Of a stretch of 64,000 nt of DNA, positions 1 to 10,451 are shown in pieces (position 1 is the first letter of the stretch; each line of letters opens with the position of its first letter). The notes beneath the pieces are model-generated. The model made no database searches. It saw nothing but the letters and a program-made list of their open reading frames with translations, and was not told the origin of the DNA. Position numbers and translations under genes: made by a program. Source of the DNA: Chitinophagaceae bacterium (GTDB lineage Bacteria; Bacteroidota; Bacteroidia; Chitinophagales; Chitinophagaceae); the NCBI GenBank assembly GCA_016713085.1, contig JADJPV010000002.1, positions 1,178,001 through 1,242,000 of the forward strand, read 5' to 3'.

Positions 1-180
1 GAACTGCAGAAAACAGAGGACCGGCGCACAACCCTGCTCTGGTATCCGAATGTAAAATTCGTAAATGGCAAAGCAACCATCCAGTTTTACAATAACGATT
101 ATTCAAAACGGTTTAAAGTAGTAATACAGGGAATCGATAAGAATGGTAATTTGTATTACCTGGAAAAAATCATTGAGTAA
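1..180 (+). CDS. 3' end of an unidentified protein (partial)
   Basis: An open frame runs in from the left edge and stops at TAA 178-180, giving the last 59 residues. The tail contains TTLLWYPNVKF and ends in LYYLEKIIE. It has the alternating hydrophobic pattern of a beta-sandwich domain, as seen at the ends of large surface proteins of this phylum, but I cannot name the family from this piece. A strong terminator hairpin begins 18 bases after the stop, so it is the last gene of its transcript. Confidence 0.6.
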   Translation, partial: ELQKTEDRRTTLLWYPNVKFVNGKATIQFYNNDYSKRFKVVIQGIDKNGNLYYLEKIIE

Positions 181-198
181 ATAAGCCATTCTTCAATG

Positions 199-230
199 AA
201 AATCCCTGAAATAAACTTCAGGGATTTTTT
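199..230 (+). terminator. Rho-independent terminator after the first partial gene
   Basis: A 12-bp perfect stem (199-210 with 217-228), six-base loop and a T run lie just after the stop codon at 180. Confidence 0.8.
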
Positions 231-378
231 ATGTATTGCCAGGTTTATATTGTTCTTCGTATCCTTGCATTGTGTTTTTTTCGCTTTTCTATTCATCATT
301 CAAGTTCATTCAGCTTTGTGTTCCGTTTTGTCAAAAAGTAATTACCTTTCTCATCTTCATTCACTTAACCATTACTTT

Positions 379-3311
379 ATGCTCAGGAAACTCATGTTTG
401 TCTTGTTCCTGTTACCCGTTGTAACAGTATTCAGTCAGTCAAAACCTATCAGCTGGAAAGATGTCCCCGGCTGGCGTTCGATCAATAATTTTCAGGTAAC
501 CATTTCTCCCGACGGTCAGTGGGCAGCTTACCCCATCACCGCAGCAGAAGCAGATGCAGAGCTGGTGGTTAAAAAATTAAATGATACGGTAGAAAGAAGG
601 TTCCCCGTTGGATACAGCAGTTTTCCGCAGTTCAGTTTTTCAGAAGACGGGAAATGGCTGGTATTTAAAGAGTCACCTAAATTCAAAGAAGTAAAAGCAA
701 ACGAAAAAACACCCGGAAAACAGTTATTTGAAAAACTGTTTCTGCTCGATCTTGCGAATAACAAAAAACAGAATTTGAACGGGCAGGAAGCTTTGTTTTG
801 AATGGTAAAGCAGCTTCTCACCTGGCAATTAAAATTGTAAAAGAACGCAATCCTGCAGCAAGACCCGATGATCCGCAAGGCGGCGATCTGTTGATTGTAG
901 AACTGGCAAACGGCAAAGCGCTCAACATTGGTAATGTGGGCGAATTCAGCTTCAACAAAGCAGGCAACCTGCTGGCCTATACCATTGATGCAGGAAATAA
1001 ATCAGGCAATGGTTTATACCTCTACAACCTCAGCACCAGGCAAACAACAGTACTGGATAATGATAAAGTAACCTATAAATCTCTTGGATGGGATGCAGAA
1101 AAAGATGCTGTTGCTGTATTGAAAATGAAAAAAGATGAAAAGTATAAAACAGATAAAGGCGTTGTATTGGGTGTGAAAAATCTTTTACAATCGCCGGTAT
1201 CATTTACATACGATCCTGAAAAAGATTCACTCCACTTTCCTGTAAAGATGACCATCAGCGGAATGCGTCGTCCTTATTGGTCAGATGATTTAACACGTAT
1301 GTTCTTTGGCATATCTCCATTGGAGCTGGTAAAGAAAGAAGCAGATACCACCGGCAAATCAAAAGCACAAATTGTAAAAGAATCTGATTCATTGGTACTG
1401 GTACGTATTAAAGCCGACACAAGCATTAAGTCTGTTGCTGATTTAAAACGTGCACTGGAAAAAGCCGAAGCAAAAGGAAAACCTGAAGTAAAACCTGCGA
1501 ATGATGCAACAAAACCTGATATGACCATCTGGCATTGGCAGGATAAGCGTTTACAAAGCCGTCAGCAGGTACAGGAAATGCAGGATAAGAATTTTTCGTA
1601 TGTGGCAATAGTTGATGTTGCTACTAATAAGTTTGTGCAGTTGAATGATGGCACAATACGGTCACTGAGTATACTGCCGAAACAACTCTATGCAGTTGCA
1701 GAAGATATTGATGCCTATGAACTGGATCAGAACCTTGATGGACAGAGTTATTCTGATATGTACATCATCAATCTTAAAACAGGTGCAAAAACAAAATTCA
1801 AAAGCAAATTCTATCGCCCGTCATTCTCAGCATTTCCACGCTCTTCACCCGATGGATTGAAGTTTGTATATGGCGAAGATGGTCATTACTATGTGTACGA
1901 TCTTACCACAAATACTTCTGTGAACATCACAGAAAAAATGGCTGCAAGTTTTGTGAATACAGAGGATGATCACAATGTAACCAAACCTCTTACACCGGTT
2001 ATTGGCTGGAGCAGCGACAGTAAATATTTACTGATCCGTGATTTGTGGGATATCTGGCAGGTTGCAGCTAATGGAAGCAATGCAGTTAATCTCACATTAA
2101 ATGGAAAGAAAGATCAGATCCGCTACGCAGGCCGTTATTCCATTGATGAAGAAGAAAAAGGATTTGATTTGAAGAAGAAAAACTACTTCCGCATTTATGG
2201 TGAGTGGACAAAGAAAAGCGGCATTGCCTCACTTGATCCCGGAAGCAATGGCTTAAAACCCGGAGCATCTGTATTGGTTTGGGAAGATGCATCTGTCGTT
2301 ACAATACAAAAAGCAAAGAACAGTAATACATTCATTTTTGCAAAAGAAGATTTTAATAAGCCAACAGAATTTTTCAGTACAAATGAAAAGTTGAGTAACC
2401 CTGTGCAGTTCACAAAGAATGCACCTGATTATTCAAAATATGCATGGAGTGCAGGAACACAATTGGTGAATTATGTTTCTGATAAAGGCGATACGTTACA
2501 GGGAGCCTTGTTCCTTCCCGCAGGTTATGAAAAAGGAAAAAAATATCCAACGGTCGTTTACTATTACGAGAAGTTATCACAAACATTACATAGCTACAGT
2601 AATCCCGGATTTAGCGGTACTGGATGGAATCCCACAATGTATACCAGCAATGGCTATGCAGTGTTTATTCCGGATATCGTTTATAAAATGGATGATCCCG
2701 GTATGAGTGCGGTATGGTGTGTATTACCTGCAGTAAAAGCAGCCATACAAACGGGTGTAATTGATGAAACGAAAATTGGCATTCACGGTCATAGCTGGGG
2801 AGGTTATCAAACTGCTTTCCTTATTACGCAGACAAATATGTTTAAAGCAGCAGCAGCAGGTGCCCCATTAACTAATATGGTGAGCATGTATGATTTGATT
2901 TACTGGAACAGTGGTGGTGGTAACATGTCCATCTTTGAAGCATCGCAGGGACGTTTTCGTGGTGCTCCCTGGGAAAACTGGGAATCTTATTTGCGCAACT
3001 CACCCGTGTATCATGTAAAGAAAGTAAACACTCCTTTGCTGATGCTGCACAACGACAAAGATGGTGCAGTTGATTTTACACAGGGCATTGAATATTATAA
3101 TGCATTACGCAGGTTAAAAAAACCGGTGATCATGATGCAGTACAAAGGAGAGAATCATGGTTTGGCAAAAATGGAAAACCGTAAAGATTACAGTGTACGT
3201 ATGATGGAATTTTTTGATTATTACTTAAAAGGTAAAGAAGCTCCCGACTGGTTGAAAAATGGAATGGATCGTTTGAAACTTCCTGAGCATTTGGAGCAAA
3301 GAGCTTTTTAA
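379..3311 (+). CDS. S9 family prolyl oligopeptidase-type peptidase (single-base frameshift)
   Basis: Exported serine peptidase of the S9 (prolyl oligopeptidase / acylaminoacyl peptidase) family, about 977 residues once joined. The start at 379 gives MLRKLMFVLF, a signal peptide ending near VFSQS. The first two thirds carry propeller-type repeats such as TISPDGQWAAY. The C-terminal alpha/beta-hydrolase part shows the Ser nucleophile in GHSWGG (about residue 806), the Asp in HNDKDGAVDF and the His in GENHGL. The frame breaks at the A run 763-768: six A where seven would restore KKTEFERAGSFVLNGK. After it the protein continues unbroken to TAA at 3311. A strong terminator follows. The likely role is degradation of oligopeptides in the periplasm. 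The frameshift is probably a sequencing error because the rest is well conserved. Confidence 0.9.
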
Positions 3312-3330
3312 ATTTCAGTAACAATTTTCT

Positions 3331-3364
3331 AACCGGGATAGATGATATACTATCCCGGTTTTTT
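3331..3364 (+). terminator. Terminator of the S9 peptidase gene
   Basis: AACCGGGATA (3331-3340) pairs with TATCCCGGTT (3351-3360) across a ten-base loop and is followed by a T run. Confidence 0.85.
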
Positions 3365-3478
3365 ATTGCCGACTAACACAGATCTTTCTGTGCTTTGCTT
3401 TCACAACCTTCCGAAATTTCTGACCTACATCTTATATCATAACTTAGTACCTTGTGTACAAGCTAAATTGACACCTAA

Positions 3479-5329
3479 GTGAAATCAGCAGAAATTCTTC
3501 TTGACGATATAACTAACCTGAATGACTTTTATGTTGTATTAGAACGTAACGCTTTGCTCTTAGAAAGAAATCGTGACATTACAGAGCTACTTCTAAAATA
3601 TAAGAATAAAACATCTTTAGATGAAGAGAAGCAGAAACTGCAATGGGAACTAGAAGCATTTTTATTTTCTTTTTACGGAAATAGAATTTTTTCCTTTTCT
3701 ACTAGCAACGGCAAAGAGGTTGGAAATGTAGCAGAATATCCTCAGTTAGACAATCATCAAAAAGCAGCTTTCAATTATATTAAAGAACGTTCAGAGCTTT
3801 CAACATCAGCTTTATTAAGTGCAAGATATTATCATTTATTAGGAAAAAGCATTGTCAAAAAGAATTCCACATTTGTACTTAAAGCAACCGAAAATTATAT
3901 TGAGGTAAATCAATGTTGTCAACTATGGCTGACAACGAAATTGAGTATTCTCATCTTATTGGAAGGCTTTTGAAAATTTAGCAGGGCTTAAACGAAGGAA
4001 AGGTAAAAGTAGAAGAAACTAAAAAATGGCAGCACAATTACTTTATCAGTTACCCAAAATTTCTTTTGGGTGAAACATGGAATAATTGATGACATGCTTA
4101 AATATCCTAAAATTTTCAAAGTTGCTGATTTTGAAAATATTCTTTCAATTTTCGATAATAGATTAAAAGAAACAGGTAGTAAAGGAGATGATTTTGCACT
4201 AGTTAACTATCATTTGCCAACAGCAATTAAGGTTGCCCAAAAAATCACGGCAGATGTAAAGAAATGGCATAACGAAATAGGGCTTGCATATTTAAGGATG
4301 GCTGAAACAGAAAAAGACGAAACAAGAAATTGGATTAAATTGGATGAATATCGAGCTGCTATTGATGCGTTCAGACAAAGCGGGAATAGAGTAAAGAAAG
4401 AAGAAGTTGAACAATTGTATTTTCAGTTAAAAGGTAAAGTACGACTCGAAGAATACAGGATTGATTTTGACGAGGAAACGATAAAAAATTAGAAGATTTT
4501 CAGTTAGAAATTAAAGATAAAGCTTTAGCACTGCTGAAAGAAGAGCCAGACTATATTTATAGCATAATTGCAAAAGGAAGTTTTTTCCAAAATATTCAGA
4601 TGCACTTAAAGCATCACAAAATAAAGAAAATCATTTTTTAGATTTTGTAACGACACTGTATTTTGATAACAATAAAAACATCTCAAGGAAAGCCATTGAA
4701 AAAGATGATAAACAAGAAATTCTACAAGCTTATGGTCTCAGAATAAAAGAAACATTACTTCCTTTTCTTCATTACATAATTATTATAGGAATAAAATCGG
4801 GTCATTTGACATACCGGAATTTTATAACTTTCTTAGTTCAACATTCATGGATTGGCAAACCACATACTAAAACAGATTTAAGCGGTAATCCTGAAATAAC
4901 GAATTGGATTAATCAGATTGCACCATCGATTGTTGAGTTTTTTAATCAGGTATTAGCTTGGGGTGAAAGCAAATACTATACACCAAGTTTTATTTTATGT
5001 ACCGACAGCCTAACATTGAAAATTGAAGGTTTATTTAGAAATTTCAGCGAACGTATAAATGTTTCAACAAGTAAAGGGAAACAGAAAGGAATGCAAGAAG
5101 CGTTAGCCCATGACATAATAAATAACGAAATCATTAAGCAATACTTTGACGAGAACGACATGCTTTTGTTTGATTACGTTTTTCGAATGAAGGCGGACTT
5201 AATTTAAGAAACAATATAGCCTATTGTTTTTACAGTGAGAATGAATATCATCCTGACAAGATGCTTCTCCTAATTGCGATTTTATTGAGGTTAGGAAAAT
5301 ACAATATCAGCTATAATCCCAATAGATAA
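3479..5329 (+). pseudogene. DUF4209-family protein, disrupted by multiple single-base shifts
   Basis: Reading three frames end to end gives one protein of about 616 residues, the usual size of DUF4209 proteins. The first frame starts at GTG 3479 (KSAEILLDDI). A helical middle follows, and the C-terminal part is diagnostic: CTDSLTLKIEGLFRNF, then DYVFRMK, then GGLNLRNNIAY, then LLIAILLRLGKYN before TAA 5327-5329. Pfam describes DUF4209 as carrying RNxxxHG; here the His position reads Tyr (TAT for CAT). Shifts are needed about four times between 3905 and 4066, near 4483-4492, near 4579-4586 and near 5186-5192. The gene is clearly more AT-rich than its neighbours and stands alone between two terminators. 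It is either a recently inactivated acquired gene or an error-rich stretch. Its function is unknown. Confidence 0.75.
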
Positions 5330-5355
5330 ACAAAGCAATCGGCTTTTGTCAGCAA

Positions 5356-5382
5356 GAAAACCGGCTCCCAAAGCAGCCGGTT
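5356..5382 (-). terminator. Terminator of the M14 peptidase gene
   Basis: AACCGGCT (5359-5366) pairs with AGCCGGTT (5375-5382). On the minus strand it is followed by a T-rich stretch, 25 bases past the stop of the M14 gene. Confidence 0.7.
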
Positions 5383-5407
5383 AACAGTATAAATAAAATA
5401 GAGTCAG

Positions 5408-7915
5408 TTAAAAGAACACCGCATTACAAAGCATCAGCTTTCCATTTTCCCAGAAACTGCGGAACATCAGATCATCGGTTAAATAAACAACTGAACCACG
5501 GCCCATATCCTGCACACCAAACAGCAAACCATCTTTCAAACGGTCTTTTAATTTAGAACCTACAAAACCGGCCATCTGTCCTTCTTTTTTAATAACACCC
5601 ACATTCCATCCGCTGCCGGGAGTAAAGAAATCAAAAATATTATCATCCATTTTCAGGGTGTAATAATAATTCGGGTAACCAAATGCCAAAGGATGACTGT
5701 TATCAAGATCAACTTTGTAAATAGAACCGGGTGTGATTGTTTTGATATAATCCCGTTCACGGTCTTCAAAGGTTTTGATCGGGTCGTAAGGATCTTTACT
5801 TTTTTCTTCATCTGCTTTTCTTGATTTCAATCCCCATTCTAATTTAGCTAAAGATGTTACAGCTGATTCAAACGCTATCAGTTTACCGCCTTTGTTCACC
5901 CAGTCTTTCAGCTGATCAGCAGATGCTTTATCATTTAAGAAACGGTAATTACCATCGGGCATAATGATCACATCTGTCTGCTGCCAGTTAATGCGGCCGA
6001 TATCGGTTACATTCACCAGTGAGATTGGATATTGCAGCTGCTGATCAAAGAAATGCCATATTTCACCCGCAGCATTTCCACCAACACCTTCACCCGTAAG
6101 CATCACTACTCGTTTCAATTTAAACGGATGTACGATATCACTTCCAAAATCACCGCCATTATCAACAAAACCTGTAGCAACAGGATATGCTTTTACATTG
6201 GCTGCATTACATGCATCAGCAACATATTTCCATAAATCATTTCCTGCTGCTTTGTTACTTGTTTTCATTACAATAACTGCACCGGCTGCAAACTTTTGTC
6301 CGCTCACTTCAAATGGAACTTCACTGTAACGTAAGGTTACTCCTTTCTGTAATAAAAGACCGGCAGCTTTTGCGCTCTGCACTCCTTCCCATTTAATGAC
6401 ATAGGCATACGCATCAGCAACTGTGTTTATAACCGGAGCCAGTTTTTGATAAGCCCCGCCTGCATTGATCCTTTCTTTTGATGCAAAAGCAGTTAAACCA
6501 TAAGCATAAGGCAGACTCCATGCAGTAATATCATAAGTTGCAGAATCGCTGAGTTTGGAACGTGGTTCAAATAACACCTGCGCCATTGCTGAGCGTGGCT
6601 GAAAAGCACTGATCACAATATCACCGTTTGCAACAGTAAAGCTTTCTTCTTTTCCTGTTGAATAACTGAAACCTTTTCCTGCACCTGTACCGGTTCCGTA
6701 TTCAATACCATTCTTATCAAGTAATTGAATCAGTGAATTGATACGCTGTGCATCAGCAGGATTGTTTTTTATAACATAGGTTTTGTATTCACCAAAGCCA
6801 CCTGCAACTCCTTTATTAAAAAACTTCCTGAATTCACTTACTAACTTACCTGCATTGGCTGACGCAATTTCAATGGTACTCATACCTGTGGTGAAATGAT
6901 GAATGGCCCTGTCGTATAAAGTCAGCGTATCGCCTTCTTCCGTCATGGCTGCTGCACCACCTGCCGGTCCGCCACCCTGCTCATAGGTCATACCAATTGC
7001 ACCGTTATAGATTGGATAAGTATCACCATAGGAAGGATAGAACAGATCAAAGCGGAGTTTGGTAAAGTATAACCATCCGTTTGCATCAAAATATTTTGCA
7101 TGATTTTTTCCAATGGTCGTTTGAAAATCTCTTTGCCATTGTGTAATCACTTCATGAAATGGTTCGGCAGCTGGGGCAAAATAATAAGGTTCATTAATTC
7201 CCTGCTCATGATAATCTACATGTATCTGCGGCATCCATTGATTGTATAATTTCAAACGCTGCTGACTTTCAACCTGTGTTTGCCAGGCCCAGTCACGGTT
7301 GAGATCAAAGTTGTAATGATTGGTTCTTCCACCCGGCCATGGGTCACGGTGTTCTCTTGTATCCATTCTTGGATTGGCTGTTGTGCCAACAACTGTATTG
7401 AACCAGTTTACGTAACGGTCACGTCCATCCGGGTTAATACAGGGATCAATTACTACCAGTGTATTCTTCAGCCACTCTTTTGTTTTTGTATTTGCAGGGT
7501 CAACTAATGCCCACACAGTCATCATCGATGCTTCGCTGGAGGATGTTTCATTTCCGTGCACATTATAACTTAACCATACGATGGCCGGTGCAGTTTCATT
7601 AGCAGCCATTTTATCCTTTGACAGGTTTGCCAAACGCAGGTTGTTCATGCGGATGCCTTCCAGGTTATTGATATTGTCTTCAGTTGAAACAAAAGCAACC
7701 AACAGAGGACGGCCTTCATTGGTTTGTCCGTACTGCTGCAGCTTTACATTCTTTGCTGAGTTAGCGGCCACATGCTGAAAATAACTCACCACTTTCCAGT
7801 GCGGAGTATAACGGCTGCCAACTTTATAACCAAGGAATTGCTCAGGGCTTTGCAATTGAGCGTAAGAACTGAACGCAAGACAAATTGCAATAGAAAGGGA
7901 AAGAATTTTACTCAT
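5408..7915 (-). CDS. M14 family zinc carboxypeptidase, exported
   Basis: 835 residues. A signal peptide (MSKILSLSIAICLAF, cleavage near SSYAQ) is followed by a peptidase M14 domain. Zinc ligands are visible as HGNE (His120, Glu123) and in HVDYHEQG (about 232-236). FDLNRDW (about 203-209) and DPCINPDGRDRY (about 157-168) are also typical of the family. The C-terminal third lacks the M14 signature and contains a GATase-like fold pattern (VVMLTGEG, DVIIMPDGNYRF), common in the large Bacteroidota M14 proteins. It probably trims peptides in the periplasm or on the cell surface. It is a single-gene transcript, divergent from ggt and with its own terminator. The frame is intact. Confidence 0.9.
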   Translation of the reverse strand: MSKILSLSIAICLAFSSYAQLQSPEQFLGYKVGSRYTPHWKVVSYFQHVAANSAKNVKLQQYGQTNEGRPLLVAFVSTEDNINNLEGIRMNNLRLANLSKDKMAANETAPAIVWLSYNVHGNETSSSEASMMTVWALVDPANTKTKEWLKNTLVVIDPCINPDGRDRYVNWFNTVVGTTANPRMDTREHRDPWPGGRTNHYNFDLNRDWAWQTQVESQQRLKLYNQWMPQIHVDYHEQGINEPYYFAPAAEPFHEVITQWQRDFQTTIGKNHAKYFDANGWLYFTKLRFDLFYPSYGDTYPIYNGAIGMTYEQGGGPAGGAAAMTEEGDTLTLYDRAIHHFTTGMSTIEIASANAGKLVSEFRKFFNKGVAGGFGEYKTYVIKNNPADAQRINSLIQLLDKNGIEYGTGTGAGKGFSYSTGKEESFTVANGDIVISAFQPRSAMAQVLFEPRSKLSDSATYDITAWSLPYAYGLTAFASKERINAGGAYQKLAPVINTVADAYAYVIKWEGVQSAKAAGLLLQKGVTLRYSEVPFEVSGQKFAAGAVIVMKTSNKAAGNDLWKYVADACNAANVKAYPVATGFVDNGGDFGSDIVHPFKLKRVVMLTGEGVGGNAAGEIWHFFDQQLQYPISLVNVTDIGRINWQQTDVIIMPDGNYRFLNDKASADQLKDWVNKGGKLIAFESAVTSLAKLEWGLKSRKADEEKSKDPYDPIKTFEDRERDYIKTITPGSIYKVDLDNSHPLAFGYPNYYYTLKMDDNIFDFFTPGSGWNVGVIKKEGQMAGFVGSKLKDRLKDGLLFGVQDMGRGSVVYLTDDLMFRSFWENGKLMLCNAVFF

Positions 7916-8036
7916 AGTTTGATTTGAGGGGGCGAAAATACTACTTCGCTTTTTATTTGGGAAAAACAGGCAGTCGCTTACATTGAAAAATCACCTTCCA
8001 AATAATAGTCATTTCCTGCGCTTCGCAGTACACAGT

Positions 8037-8068
8037 AAAAAAAGCGGCCAACATTGCATCAGCCGCTT
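8037..8068 (-). terminator. Terminator-like hairpin in the divergent M14/ggt intergenic region
   Basis: AAGCGGC (8042-8048) pairs with GCCGCTT (8062-8068). On the minus strand it is followed by seven T (the A run 8037-8043). No minus-strand gene lies upstream of it, since ggt points the other way, so what it terminates is not obvious. Confidence 0.6.
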
Positions 8069-8146
8069 ATCATACAGTTGGTTTAAAACCGGAACTAAGT
8101 TAAGCGGAGTTTCAATATTAAAAATTAATTTCGGAAAAAAATCTTC

Positions 8147-9847
8147 ATGAGGTTACTGTCTGCATTTCTCTTCCTGCTGGCTGCTGTTCAGCTTTCGGCC
8201 CAGATCAATCCATACAAATACAACATTCAGAAAAAGGTGGAATGTGCAAATGGAGCCGTGGTTAGTGCTCACCCCCTTGCCAGCAAAGTTGGGGTTAACA
8301 TTATGAAAAAAGGCGGAAATGCATTTGATGCTGCCATTGCTACCCAGTTAACATTGGCCGTAGTATATCCGGGTGCAGGGAATATTGGTGGTGGAGGTTT
8401 TATGGTTGCATTTACAGAGAAAGGAAAAACCCTTGCACTTGATTACAGGGAAAAAGCACCTGGTGCTGCAAGCAGGGATATGTACCTCGATGCTAACGGC
8501 AATGCACAGACCAATCTCAGTCAGTCAGGGCATTTGGCAAGTGGCGTACCGGGAACTGTAGCCGGATTATTTTCCACACATCAATATGCAAAGCTTCCTT
8601 TTAAAGTATTGATTCAACCAGCGATTGATCTGGCTGAAAAAGGTTTTGCCATAACAGAATCGGAAGCAAGAAGTTTGAATGCGGCGATGGGAACTTTTGT
8701 GCAGTTCAATACAAAGCCAAATGCTTTCGTTAAATATGGAGGATGGAAAGCAGGTGATACATTGATTCAGAAAGACCTTGCCAATACACTTAAACGCATC
8801 CGTGATTTTGGGCAGAAAGGTTTTTACGAAGGTGAAACAGCAAAACTGATTGTTGCAGAAATGAAAAGAGGCGGCGGATTAATTACACTGGCCGATCTGA
8901 AAAATTACAAAACAGCTGTACGTGAAGCAATGCAGTCAAACTATAAAGGTTATACCATTATCGGAATGCCATTGGTAAGCAGCGGCGGCATTTTAATTCA
9001 GCAGATGATGGGAATGATTGAAACAAGAAATGTTGCACAGTATGGTTTTCTTTCCTGGCAGGCAGTACAGTTGATGGTTGAAATTGAGCGCAGGGCTTTT
9101 GCCGACCGTGCAGAGTTTTTAGGTGACAGAGACTTTGTAAAAGTGCCGGTAAAAAAATTAACATCTCCCGAATACTTAAAAGAACGAATGGCTGATTATG
9201 ATATGAATAAAGCCGGCAGTAGCAAAATAACCAATCATGGAAACATTAATCCGGAGAGTGAAGAAACAACACATTTCAGTGTGTATGATAAATGGGGAAA
9301 TGCAGTTTCCATCACCACAACTTTAAATGGAGGTTATGGATGCCGCACCGTTGTTGGTGGTGCAGGTTTCTTATTGAACAATGAAATGGATGATTTCAGT
9401 ATTAAGCCCGGTGTACCCAATATGTATGGTGCTTTGGGAACGGAAGCCAATGCCATTGCTCCCAATAAACGGATGCTGAGTTCTATGACGCCAACTATTG
9501 TATTGAAAGATGGAAAACCTTATCTGGTAATTGGAACTCCTGGTGGCACAACTATTCCGACACAGGTGTATCAAATGCTGGTGAACGTGCTGGAATTTAA
9601 CATGAGCACAGAAGATGCTGTTTGGAAACCAAAGTTTCATCATCAATGGTTTCCGGATGTTATTGCTGTTGAAAAAGATTTCCCGATGGATGTTCGGGCA
9701 AAGCTGAAAGCAATGGGTTATGAAATTGTGGAGCGTGGAAGCATTGGCCGCTTTGAAGCCATTAAAATTATTAACGGTCCTTCGGCTACGCTCAGGATTG
9801 AAGCTATCAGTGATAAACGTGGTGATGATCATGCAGAAGGATATTGA
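8147..9847 (+). CDS. ggt: Gamma-glutamyltransferase
   Basis: 566-residue gamma-glutamyltranspeptidase precursor, which cleaves gamma-glutamyl bonds of glutathione and related peptides. It begins with a signal peptide (MRLLSAFLFLLAAVQLSAQ), so it acts in the periplasm. The large subunit shows GGNAFDAAIATQLTL and GNIGGGGFMV. The self-cleavage and catalytic threonine is Thr374 in EETTHFSVYD, followed by the substrate-binding GFLLNNEMDDFS segment and GTPGGTTI. It ends DDHAEGY at a TGA stop, a normal end for the family. The locus also encodes a GCS2-type gamma-glutamyl ligase 15 kb away, but no direct link is visible. The DinB-like gene follows 59 bases downstream, after a palindromic repeat. Confidence 0.93.
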   Translation: MRLLSAFLFLLAAVQLSAQINPYKYNIQKKVECANGAVVSAHPLASKVGVNIMKKGGNAFDAAIATQLTLAVVYPGAGNIGGGGFMVAFTEKGKTLALDYREKAPGAASRDMYLDANGNAQTNLSQSGHLASGVPGTVAGLFSTHQYAKLPFKVLIQPAIDLAEKGFAITESEARSLNAAMGTFVQFNTKPNAFVKYGGWKAGDTLIQKDLANTLKRIRDFGQKGFYEGETAKLIVAEMKRGGGLITLADLKNYKTAVREAMQSNYKGYTIIGMPLVSSGGILIQQMMGMIETRNVAQYGFLSWQAVQLMVEIERRAFADRAEFLGDRDFVKVPVKKLTSPEYLKERMADYDMNKAGSSKITNHGNINPESEETTHFSVYDKWGNAVSITTTLNGGYGCRTVVGGAGFLLNNEMDDFSIKPGVPNMYGALGTEANAIAPNKRMLSSMTPTIVLKDGKPYLVIGTPGGTTIPTQVYQMLVNVLEFNMSTEDAVWKPKFHHQWFPDVIAVEKDFPMDVRAKLKAMGYEIVERGSIGRFEAIKIINGPSATLRIEAISDKRGDDHAEGY

Positions 9848-9864
9848 CCAACCTTGATACCTTA

Positions 9865-9886
9865 GGTCTGACGCCCTCGTCTGACC
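9865..9886. repeat. Short intergenic palindrome between ggt and the DinB-like gene
   Basis: GGTC-T-GACG pairs with CGTC-T-GACC around a CCCT loop, with one T-T mismatch. It has no T run, so it looks more like a dispersed palindromic element than a terminator. Confidence 0.45.
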
Positions 9887-9906
9887 GGATATAAAAAAAG
9901 ATAATC

Positions 9907-10434
9907 ATGTCATTAGCAAAAACATTTCTTGATTCCTATCTTAAACGCAGCAGTTATTACAAAGAACTGGGCGATAAAACATTTGAACAGTTAACTGATA
10001 CTGACTTTCATGTTCAGCCAAATGCAGAAAGCAACAGCATCGCCATCATCATTCAGCATCTTGCAGGAAATATGTTGAGCCGATTCACCAATTTCGTAAC
10101 AGAAGATGGTGAAAAAGAATGGCGGAACAGGGATACTGAATTTGAAGAACAGCAATTATCAAAAGAACAGTTGCTGAACAAATGGAATGAAGGATGGGAT
10201 TGTTTTTTATCGCCGTTAAAAACCTAAACAGAAGATGATCTGCAAAAAACAATCACTATCCGCAGTGAGCCTTTATCTGTGATTGATGCACTCAACAGGC
10301 AGCTGGCACATTATCCATATCATGTGGGACAGATCGTTTATATTGGGCGTATGATCAAAGCTGGTGAGTGGAAATCATTATCAATACCCAAAGGAAAATC
10401 AGATGAGTTTAATTCTCAGATGAAACACAAATAA
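9907..10434 (+). CDS. DUF1572 / DinB-superfamily protein with in-frame stop
   Basis: Small four-helix-bundle protein of the DUF1572 branch of the DinB superfamily, 175 residues if the TAA at 10225-10227 is read through. The N-terminal part (SLAKTFLDSYLKRSSYYK, then SIAIIIQHLAGNMLSRFTNF) and the C-terminal part (ALNRQLAHYPYHVGQIVYIG) both lie in the same frame. Conserved His residues that would bind metal occur in IQHLAGN and in LAHYPYHVGQ. The stop falls where relatives have a short PLTEDDL linker. Two compensating base errors around 10219-10228 (one A lost, one gained) would give NLTEDDL and remove it. The role is unknown; related proteins are thiol-transferase-like or stress-associated. Confidence 0.8.
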
Positions 10435-10451
10435 TTGTTTTTACATTTTTC

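Noticed and set aside
196..378. Upstream extension of the S9 peptidase from an ATG at 196
   Set aside because: It runs through the preceding terminator and has no family similarity; the ATG at 379 starts a proper signal peptide.
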